In this document: in pieces, positions 25,871 through 33,021 of the stretch
How the letters are laid out: each line of letters begins with the position of its first letter
How positions within the stretch are numbered: the stretch's first letter is position 1
Source: Actinomycetes bacterium
GTDB taxonomy: Bacteria > Actinomycetota > Thermoleophilia > BMS3ABIN01
Assembly: GCA_021803005.1 (NCBI GenBank)
Contig: JAJZQT010000013.1
Coordinates: forward strand, 1-33,021
DNA length: 33,021 bases
Direction of reading: 5' to 3'
The notes under the pieces: model-generated
Seen by the model: the letters and a program-made list of their open reading frames with translations, nothing else
What the model was told of the DNA's origin: nothing
Database searches by the model: none
Program-made: the position numbers and the translations under genes

Positions 25871-26020
25871 ACCGACTTTATAGTATAGCAAAAGGGAGAT
25901 TCCAAGGCCCCGGCGCCGGCCTTCTGGTAGCAAACCCGGGCCGTTTCTAGTAAGATTCAGACCGTCAATACGATCTTCAAGTACCGTTTCGCGCTTTGAC
26001 CGCGGGGGTACTAATTTAAA

Positions 26021-27208
26021 ATGAAAATAGCTCTAGTAACTGAGTACTACTATCCCCTGCTTGGTGGCATCACCGAGCACGTGCATAATCTCGCGGGCGC
26101 CCTCAGCAGGAAGGGTCACGAGGTCACGGTCGTAACCCATAACCTCAAGCCCCGCAAACATCACCACTACCCCGACGATCCCCTCAACTTCATCGTCGAG
26201 AGATTCGGCAAGGGCATCCCCATTTACTCCAACGGCTCCTTCGCGCGGGTAACCCTCGGCAAGAGCCTCGGCGACAATCTGGGGAAATTCTTCGAGCGCG
26301 AGCAGTTCGACGTCATCCACGCGCATTCGCCGCTGACGCCGATCCTGCCGCTGCTGGCCGTGCGCCGCTCCAACGCGCCGGTGACCGTGGGGACCTTCCA
26401 CACCTATTTCGACCGCAGCCACGGCTACGGCCTGCTGAAGAAGAAGTTCATGGAGAGCATGGACATGATGGACGGCAAGATCGTGGTATCCGATGCCTGC
26501 GTCGAGGCGCTGTCGCGGTACTTCGACACCGACTACAAGGTCATCCCCAACGGCGTCGACACCAGCTACTTCCGCCCCGAGGCGCCGCGGCTGCCCCAGT
26601 TCGACGACGAGAAGCTCAACATCCTCTTCGTCGGGCGTTTCGATCCGCGCAACGGCCTGAAGACCATGCTCGAGGCTTTCAGGATAGTAAAGAGCCGGTT
26701 CGATAACTGCCGCCTGATCGTCGTCGGCGACGGCCCATTAAGGCCGTACTACCGCACCCTGGTCGACCGCAAGCTGAGCAAGGACATACATTTCGCCGGA
26801 CTGGTCAACGGCGGCCGGCCCAATTTTTACTCCACCGCCGACATCTATTGCACCCCCTGCACCAAGGCGTCCTTCGGCGTGGTGCTGCTCGAGGCCATGG
26901 CCTCGGCGACGCCCATCGTCGCTTCGGACATCAACGGCTACCGGCTGGTCATGGAAGACAACAGACAGGGAATCCTTGTTCCCGGGACCGGGGCTGCCGG
27001 CTTTGCCGAAGCGCTGCTGCGGCTGCTGAAGGATCCCGAGTTGAGGCAACGCCTGGGCCGGGAGGGAAGGAAGACCGCGGAGGAGACCTTCTCCTGGGAC
27101 CTGGTGGCAAGCCGTGTCGAGCAGTATTACCTGGAGCTGATGGGGCGCAAGCTGGACGTGCTCACCGAGGATCCCGCTCCGGAGAAAATCTTCGCACTGA
27201 ATGACTAA
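26021..27208 (+). CDS. GT4-family glycosyltransferase (PimA-like layout)
   Basis: YYYPLLGGITEHVHNLAGALSRKGHEVTVVTH, NILFVGRFDPRNGLKTMLEAF, CTKASFGVVLLEAMASATPIVASDINGYR. Confidence 0.93.
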   Translation: MKIALVTEYYYPLLGGITEHVHNLAGALSRKGHEVTVVTHNLKPRKHHHYPDDPLNFIVERFGKGIPIYSNGSFARVTLGKSLGDNLGKFFEREQFDVIHAHSPLTPILPLLAVRRSNAPVTVGTFHTYFDRSHGYGLLKKKFMESMDMMDGKIVVSDACVEALSRYFDTDYKVIPNGVDTSYFRPEAPRLPQFDDEKLNILFVGRFDPRNGLKTMLEAFRIVKSRFDNCRLIVVGDGPLRPYYRTLVDRKLSKDIHFAGLVNGGRPNFYSTADIYCTPCTKASFGVVLLEAMASATPIVASDINGYRLVMEDNRQGILVPGTGAAGFAEALLRLLKDPELRQRLGREGRKTAEETFSWDLVASRVEQYYLELMGRKLDVLTEDPAPEKIFALND

Positions 27209-28025
27209 GCGCGGGGCCCTGTCAGTACTGGGCTCGATCGCAGGCGGCTTCTTCCTCACCATCGCCTCCATCTCCCACTGGTTATACCATCACCGCGGCC
27301 GGCGGCGCCTGGGCAGGCGGCTGCTCGCGGCCGGAGCCATCGCCGACGGCCTTTTCGTCTACTCCACCCTGGTCCCCAATTTCCCCCTCGGCGGCAAGCC
27401 TTATTTCAGCGGCCGCCGCGAGGGCAACCGCATCGCGCTCACCTTTGACGACGGCCCGAGCGCGCCTTACACCGCGCAGATCCTCGACACCTTAAAGAAG
27501 GAAGGGGTCCCGGCGACGTTCTTTGTCCTCGGCGAGAACGCCCGCCGCCACCCGGAGCTGGTCAAGCGCATCGAGATCGAGGGCCACCGCGTCGGCAACC
27601 ATGGCCTGGACCATTCCATCCTGATGTTCGCCGGCGGCAGGCAGGCACTGGCCCAGGTAGAGGCCACCGACCGCGCCCTCAGGGACGCCGGCGTCGCCGA
27701 TCCCGCCCCGGTCTTCCGGGCCCCCCACGGCTGGCTGAGCCCCCTGGCGATGCGGGCGCTCTCGCGCCGCGGCTACCTGGTCACCGGCTGGTCCAAGGGT
27801 GTATGGGATACGGCTTTGCCCGGAGCGGGAACCATAATCTCGCGGACGAGGGAGATCCTGCGGCCGGGTAACATCCTGCTGCTTCACGACGGCTGGAGCG
27901 GACCCGCCGAAGAGGACCGGTCACAGACGGTCGAGGCGCTGGCCGAGATCATCAGGGACGCCAGGTCCCGGGGTCTTCAGTTCGTGACTGTCGAGCAGAT
28001 GATGAGGGAGGAAGAGACGCTGTGA
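27201..28025 (+). CDS. polysaccharide deacetylase (CE4/NodB-like)
   Basis: IALTFDDGPSAPYTAQILDTLKKEGVPATFFVLGENA; HRVGNHGLDHS; LLLHDGW. Confidence 0.94.
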   Translation: MTKRGALSVLGSIAGGFFLTIASISHWLYHHRGRRRLGRRLLAAGAIADGLFVYSTLVPNFPLGGKPYFSGRREGNRIALTFDDGPSAPYTAQILDTLKKEGVPATFFVLGENARRHPELVKRIEIEGHRVGNHGLDHSILMFAGGRQALAQVEATDRALRDAGVADPAPVFRAPHGWLSPLAMRALSRRGYLVTGWSKGVWDTALPGAGTIISRTREILRPGNILLLHDGWSGPAEEDRSQTVEALAEIIRDARSRGLQFVTVEQMMREEETL

Positions 28026-28059
28026 ACCCGGACCGGAAACCGGCAGGAGGGAAACGGGC

Positions 28060-29247
28060 TTGAGCGGGGTCTTCAAACAGTTGCGCCGCTACGGACTGCA
28101 GCTGCTGACCGTGGTGATAGTCCTCTATGTCCTCTTCTTCCACGTCGAATACGACGAGCTCTACCGGGCCTTCCTCAACGTGTCCTGGACTTTTGTCCTG
28201 CTGGCGATCATCGCCAACCTGGTCTCGATCATGCTCAAGGTCGCCAGCTGGAAGATCATCTTCGACTTTACCTTCGAGGGGGTGAGAAGCCGCTGGCGCG
28301 ACCTGACCTCGGCCCTCATGATCGGCTTCCTTGTCAATCTGATCATCCCCGCCCGCGTCGGCGAGCTGGCCCGCGCCTTCGTCATCAGCCGCAGGAAAAC
28401 GCTGCTGGGCTCGCCGGTCTCGCGCTCCACGGTTTTCGGCACCATCGTCCTGGAGCGTGTCTTCGACGGCGTGGCCATGGCCATGATCGTTGTCTACGGG
28501 GTGGTCCACATGGACCTGCCCGCCTGGGCCGACAAGGGCGCCATCGTGCTGCTGGTGATCAGCGGCTTTTTTGCCATCGCCATGGTGATCCTGGAGATCA
28601 AGCGCGAGCGCATCACCGAAACCGCCGAGCAGGCGCGGGCGACCCTGAAGGAACACCATCCCTGGTGGCGCCAGTGGAGCATCCGGCTCTACGGCGTCGT
28701 CGCCCGCTTCAGCGAGGGACAGAAGGCGCTGCGCAGCCCCGGCCGCGTCGTCCTCATCTGCATGACGACCGCAACCTCCTGGCTGGCGCAGCTGACGGCG
28801 GTATTCTTCTCGCTCCACGCTTTCCACCTGGGATACATCGGTTTCCTGGGAGCGCTGCTGCTGCTCATCCTCATCAACGTCGCCGGCGCGCTGCCGGCAA
28901 CGCCGGGGAACGTCGGCGTCTTCCAGCTGGCCACGGTCATTCCCCTGACGGTCACTTACGGAATTCCCAAGACCACGGCCCTCGCCTTCTCGGTCGGACT
29001 GCAGATCATCGAGGGCTCCATCGGCCTGATCGGTGGCAGCGCCTGCCTCTTCCGCGAGGGACTCAAGTTCGACCAGGTCCGCAGCGGCGCCCGCGAGTTC
29101 GAGGAAGAAGTCGAGGAACATCGCGTGCTCGAAGAGAAGGTCGGCGACATCGGCCAGGAGGTCGAAGAGCTCAGGCACGAGGTCGAAGACAGCATCTCGA
29201 AAGACAAGGAAGATGAAGAAAACCGGTCGATCGGCAGCACCGATTGA
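28060..29247 (+). CDS. UPF0104 / lysylphosphatidylglycerol-synthase-TM-type membrane protein (flippase-like)
   Basis: Polytopic; MIGFLVNLIIPARVGELARAF, LERVFDG, NVAGALPATPGNVGVFQ; TTG start. Confidence 0.88.
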   Translation: MSGVFKQLRRYGLQLLTVVIVLYVLFFHVEYDELYRAFLNVSWTFVLLAIIANLVSIMLKVASWKIIFDFTFEGVRSRWRDLTSALMIGFLVNLIIPARVGELARAFVISRRKTLLGSPVSRSTVFGTIVLERVFDGVAMAMIVVYGVVHMDLPAWADKGAIVLLVISGFFAIAMVILEIKRERITETAEQARATLKEHHPWWRQWSIRLYGVVARFSEGQKALRSPGRVVLICMTTATSWLAQLTAVFFSLHAFHLGYIGFLGALLLLILINVAGALPATPGNVGVFQLATVIPLTVTYGIPKTTALAFSVGLQIIEGSIGLIGGSACLFREGLKFDQVRSGAREFEEEVEEHRVLEEKVGDIGQEVEELRHEVEDSISKDKEDEENRSIGSTD

Positions 29248-29434
29248 GGCCTTCAAACCCCTCCGAACGTTGCTATAAAGCCGTTTTTGCCTTAATATCG
29301 AGGACGTTGTTCTCCGGGTCCCCCGGTTAAAACGCACCTTTAATGGGAAGCATCCATTTAAGAGAAGCCGGGTTTTCTGCCTTCCTCGAAGGATGGCTCC
29401 CCGGTCCCTGTTTACCTGTCCGGCCGGAGCCACC

Positions 29435-30427
29435 ATGCGCGTAGGAATCCCGAGGTCGCTGCTCTATTACAAATATCTTCCCTTCTGGAAGACTTTCCTG
29501 GCCGAGCTCGGCCTGGAAGTGGAGACATCTCCCCTGACCAACAAGAAGATTCTTTCCTGGGGCGTCGAGGTCGCCGAGAACGAGCTCTGTGTCCCGGTCA
29601 AGGCCTTCTACGGGCATTGCATGGCGCTCAGGGGCAAGGTCGACGCCCTGTTCGTGCCGCGTGTCGTCAGCGTCGAGGAGCGGGCCTACACCTGCCCGAA
29701 GTTCCTGGGGCTGCCCGACATGGTCGCGGCGGTCGCCGACCAGCTGGGGCTGCCGCCGCTGCTGACCCCGAAGCTCAATCAGCGGGAAAAACCCCGCGAG
29801 TTCAAATGGCAGCTGATCAATTTCGCCCGCGAGGAGTTCGGGCTGGGGACGCTCGACGCCGTTGCCGCCCTCGAAGCCGCCCGCAAGGCGCAAAACGATT
29901 ATCAGAAGAGCCTGGTCGCCGGCCGCACGCCGCTCGACCTGCTGCCGGCCAGCCGCCTCAACCGGCCGCGCTGGAAGATGGAGAAGAAGGAGCGCAAGCG
30001 CATCGGGCTGCTGGGCCATCCCTACAACATTTACGACGGCTATATCACCCAGAATCTCATCGCCCGCCTCGAGGAGATGGGCGCCGAGCTGGTGGTGCCG
30101 GAGATGACCGACCATCACGTGCTCATGGAAGAAGCCACCGACGTGCCCAAGCAGCTCTACTGGACCTACGAGAAGGAGATCATGGGCGCGGTCAACTTCT
30201 GGACCAGGAACCGCATGGTCGACGGCATCATCTACGTGCTCGCCTTTGCCTGCGGGCCGGACTCGCTGGTGCAGGTGCTGATCGAGCACCGCGCCCGTAT
30301 CCACAACGTGCCGCTGATGTCGCTGACGATAGACGAGCATAGCGGCGAGGCCGGGCTCGTCACCCGCATCGAGGCGTTCACCGACATGCTGATGAGGAAG
30401 AAAAAGCCGGCCGAGGCGGTTGCCTGA
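29435..30427 (+). CDS. CoA-dehydratase-activase-related protein (DUF2229 / COG3580-3581-like), component 1
   Basis: MRVGIPRSLLYYKYLPFWKTFLAELGLEVETSPLTNKKILSWGVEVAENELCVPVKAFYGH; AYTCPKFLGLPD; FACGPDSLVQV. ATG 29435 preferred over 29393. Confidence 0.8.
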   Translation: MRVGIPRSLLYYKYLPFWKTFLAELGLEVETSPLTNKKILSWGVEVAENELCVPVKAFYGHCMALRGKVDALFVPRVVSVEERAYTCPKFLGLPDMVAAVADQLGLPPLLTPKLNQREKPREFKWQLINFAREEFGLGTLDAVAALEAARKAQNDYQKSLVAGRTPLDLLPASRLNRPRWKMEKKERKRIGLLGHPYNIYDGYITQNLIARLEEMGAELVVPEMTDHHVLMEEATDVPKQLYWTYEKEIMGAVNFWTRNRMVDGIIYVLAFACGPDSLVQVLIEHRARIHNVPLMSLTIDEHSGEAGLVTRIEAFTDMLMRKKKPAEAVA

Positions 30428-30467
30428 TGGCCGCAATCGTCAACATTCGTTTTGAGGGAAGAAACCG

Positions 30468-31568
30468 ATGAAAGTCACCTGCCCGCACATGGGCCACCTG
30501 CACTGGATGCTCGACGACCTCTTCGGCCGCCTCGGCGTGGAGTACATCAAGCCGCCGCCGACGACCACCAAGACGCTGACCATCGGCGCCAAACACAGCC
30601 CGGAATTCGCCTGCCTGCCGCTGAAGATCAACATAGGCAATTTCATCCAGGGGCTGGATATGGGGGCCGACACCCTGATCATGGCCGGCGGCCACGGCCC
30701 CTGCCGCTTCGGTTATTACGGCATTGTCGAGGAGCGCATCCTTAGAGACCTGGGATATGATTTCAGGTTTATGATGCTCGAGCCCTTCGGGGACGGCAAG
30801 TGGGCCTTCTATAAAACTTTTGAAACGCTCACGCCGGGCGGCCTGGGCCTGCGCAAGCTCTGGAAGATCCTCAAGGTTTCCTTCACCAAGGGGCGCGCCT
30901 TCGACCAGATCCACAAGCGCACGCTCCAGGTGCGCGCCTACGAGGTCAACCATGGCGACACCACCCGGGCGCTCAGGCAAGCGGAAAAGATTCTCACGCA
31001 GGCGTTCACGGCCGGGGAGATCGAGGAAGCGCGGCGCGAGGCCCTGGCCCTGATCGATGGCGTCGAGCAGGATCCGGAGCGGCGGGTGCTCAAGGTCGGG
31101 ATCGTGGGCGAGTTCTTCCTGCTGCTCGAGCCCTTCAGCAACTTCGGGCTGGAAGAGGCCCTGGGGCACATGGGCGTCTACCTCGAGCGCAGCGTCTGGG
31201 TGACCGACTGGATCGCGCCCAACGGCGACAACAAGATTTACGGTTTCCCCAAAGATATGGTGGACAGCAAGGCAGCGCCCTATCTCAATCACAACGTCGG
31301 CGGCGAAGGCCGCGAGACCATCGGCAGCATCGTACTGATGGCGGAGCGCGAGTTCGACGGTATAATACAGCTGCTGCCTTTCGGCTGCATGCCGGAGAAC
31401 ATCGCCACCAGCATCATCCCCAAGGTCCAGCGTGATCACGACATTCCCGTGCTCACGCTCGCCTTCGACGAGCAGACAGGCCGTGCCGGCGTGCTCACGC
31501 GCGTGGAGGCGTTCCTGGACCTGCTGACCGCCAGGCGGGGCCTCAGCCTCGTGGGGGCAAACGCTTAA
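30468..31568 (+). CDS. CoA-dehydratase-activase-related protein, component 2
   Basis: MKVTCPHMGHLHWMLDDLF, GADTLIMAGGHGPCRFGYYGIVEE, LLPFGCMPENIATSII, LAFDEQTGRAGVLTRVEAFLD. Confidence 0.8.
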   Translation: MKVTCPHMGHLHWMLDDLFGRLGVEYIKPPPTTTKTLTIGAKHSPEFACLPLKINIGNFIQGLDMGADTLIMAGGHGPCRFGYYGIVEERILRDLGYDFRFMMLEPFGDGKWAFYKTFETLTPGGLGLRKLWKILKVSFTKGRAFDQIHKRTLQVRAYEVNHGDTTRALRQAEKILTQAFTAGEIEEARREALALIDGVEQDPERRVLKVGIVGEFFLLLEPFSNFGLEEALGHMGVYLERSVWVTDWIAPNGDNKIYGFPKDMVDSKAAPYLNHNVGGEGRETIGSIVLMAEREFDGIIQLLPFGCMPENIATSIIPKVQRDHDIPVLTLAFDEQTGRAGVLTRVEAFLDLLTARRGLSLVGANA

Positions 31569-31577
31569 AGGAGAAGA

Positions 31578-32594
31578 ATGGATATTCCCGCAAAAACAGG
31601 TTATCTCGGCATTGACGTCGGTTCGGTCAGCACCAACCTGGTAATTCTCGACGAGCACGCCAACGTGCTCGCGGCCATCTACCGCCGCACCCAGGGCCAG
31701 CCGATCAAGGCCGTTCAGGAAGGACTACGCGAGCTCACCGACCTGCTCGTGAACCAGGAAATCGAGGTCCGGGGCGTCGGCGCGACCGGGAGCGCCAGGC
31801 ATCTGACCGGCATCATCGTCGGCGCCGACGTGGTCAAGAACGAGATCACCGCGCACGCCGTGGCGGCATCACTGGTATTACCTGATGTCAATACAGTTCT
31901 CGAGATCGGCGGGCAGGATTCCAAGCTGATCGTGCTGCGCGACGGCATCGTCACCGATTTCGCCATGAACTCCGTCTGCGCCGCCGGCACCGGCTCTTTC
32001 CTTGACCATCAGTCGGCGCGCCTGGGCATTCCCATCGAGGATTTCGGCAGCTACGCCGTGCGCTCGGAAAGTCCGGCCCACATCGCCGGCCGCTGCTCGG
32101 TTTTCGCCGAGTCCGACATGATCCACAAACAGCAGGTGGGCATCGTCGTCGAGGACATCATCTACGGACTCTGCCACGCGCTGGTGCGCAACTATCTCAA
32201 CAACCTCGCCAAGGGCAAGGACATCAAGTCGCCGGTGGTGTTCCAGGGCGGCGTCGCCGCCAACGCCGGCATGAAGCGGGCCTTCGAGGACGCGCTGGAA
32301 ATCGAGGTGACGGTGCCGGTCCATCACAACGTCATGGGCGCCATCGGCTCGGCCGTCCTGGCAATGGAGCTAGAGCTGGAGCCCGGTGAGACCAACTTCA
32401 AGAGCTTCGACGTCTCCGATCTCGTCTACGAGACCTCGACGTTCAACTGCAACGGCTGCTCGAACACCTGCGAGATCGTTCGCATCAAGGTGGACGGGAA
32501 GACACTGGCCCGCTGGGGCGGGCGCTGCGGCAAGTGGGAGAACGAGGACTCTCCCGGCGCCGGCAAGAAAAAAGTTCACGCCTCGGTGCGATAA
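31578..32594 (+). CDS. acyl-CoA dehydratase activase-type ATPase (BadF/BadG/BcrA/BcrD, HgdC-like)
   Basis: GYLGIDVGSVSTNLVILDE, EIGGQDSKLIVL, MNSVCAAGTGSFLDHQSARLGI, AGRCSVFAESDMIHKQQ, FQGGVAANAGM; extra C-terminal CNGCSNTCEIV...GGRCGKWE. Confidence 0.9.
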   Translation: MDIPAKTGYLGIDVGSVSTNLVILDEHANVLAAIYRRTQGQPIKAVQEGLRELTDLLVNQEIEVRGVGATGSARHLTGIIVGADVVKNEITAHAVAASLVLPDVNTVLEIGGQDSKLIVLRDGIVTDFAMNSVCAAGTGSFLDHQSARLGIPIEDFGSYAVRSESPAHIAGRCSVFAESDMIHKQQVGIVVEDIIYGLCHALVRNYLNNLAKGKDIKSPVVFQGGVAANAGMKRAFEDALEIEVTVPVHHNVMGAIGSAVLAMELELEPGETNFKSFDVSDLVYETSTFNCNGCSNTCEIVRIKVDGKTLARWGGRCGKWENEDSPGAGKKKVHASVR

Positions 32595-32622
32595 GACTGT
32601 TCACGCCTCGGTGCGATAAGAC
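32574..32622 (+). repeat. two-copy tandem repeat, period 25 nt, spanning the stop codon of the activase gene
   Basis: GTTCACGCCTCGGTGCGATAAGAC at 32574-32597 and 32599-32622, identical. Confidence 0.95.
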
Positions 32623-32640
32623 AAAACCGAAAGGGGAAAG

Positions 32641-32979
32641 ATGCCGGAACCGACAGAAAACGCACTCTCAGCCTTCAGGGCCGGCAGCGGCCATCGCCGT
32701 TTTCAGATAACGGCATATGCAGGCGCACTGAAAATTACAGGCATCGCCTATTATGCCGCCGATACGCGTTCGACCTCGCGCCGGGCTTCGGATTACATCC
32801 ATTCCCTGTCGGGAGACCGGCTGACGCTGTCTTCAGCGCGCATCTTCGAGCGCACGACCGGACTCGTCATCGACGAGCCTGCTTTCGTCGTCGTCACCAT
32901 GTCACGCGTCGACGCCATCTTCGCCGATGAGCTGGAGAGCACTGAGAGCACACCGGCGCCCGGAGGACCTGCACTGTAA
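32641..32979 (+). CDS. hypothetical 112-aa protein
   Basis: ATG shortly after GAAAGGGGAAAG; codon usage consistent with coding; no family recognised. Confidence 0.6.
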   Translation: MPEPTENALSAFRAGSGHRRFQITAYAGALKITGIAYYAADTRSTSRRASDYIHSLSGDRLTLSSARIFERTTGLVIDEPAFVVVTMSRVDAIFADELESTESTPAPGGPAL

Positions 32980-33021
32980 TAAGGAAGTGGAAGGGCGGTG
33001 CGAAGAAGGGGCGGTTGTGGA

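Noticed and set aside
1-33021. CRISPR arrays, rRNA/tRNA genes, prophage or transposase genes
   Set aside because: No regularly spaced repeats, RNA-gene signatures, or phage/transposase proteins were recognised by eye. A tRNAscan/Rfam run would be needed to exclude small RNAs.

Overview
The window is about 33 kb of high-GC bacterial chromosome, essentially all coding. Lineage is inferred only as an anaerobic or facultative, possibly actinobacterial-type organism. There are three blocks. (1) ~0-6.4 kb, + strand: a zinc-ribbon protein, a Ca2+-type P-type ATPase, an MrfA-like DEAD/DUF1998 helicase, a LOG-like protein, and a 45-aa orphan peptide gene with its own promoter-like sequence, ribosome-binding site and terminator. 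(2) ~6.4-25.9 kb, - strand: a long tetrapyrrole plus cytochrome c block. It carries hemC, hemA, a precorrin-2 dehydrogenase, resC/ccsA, resB, an NHL protein, a TPR protein, two six-heme-type cytochromes, a lipoprotein, a methyltransferase, a GT39-like membrane protein, a di-heme mini-cytochrome, ahbB, ahbA, ahbD, ahbC, a cobA-hemD fusion, a HAD phosphatase, surE and an FmdB-type zinc ribbon. This encodes the siroheme-dependent (Ahb) heme route next to System II cytochrome c maturation and its client cytochromes. (3) ~26-33 kb, + strand: a GT4 glycosyltransferase, a polysaccharide deacetylase, a UPF0104-type membrane protein, and a trio of CoA-dehydratase-activase-like genes followed by a small unknown ORF. 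Best leads: the orphan RiPP-precursor-like peptide (6257-6394), the Ahb-heme/cytochrome supercluster with a CRP-like palindrome, a REPIN/MITE-like inverted repeat between ahbD and ahbA, the activase-like trio of unknown function, and a probable CTG start overlapping the surE stop. No rRNA, tRNA, CRISPR array or transposase gene was recognised. All family calls come from reading motifs by eye; no database search was run.
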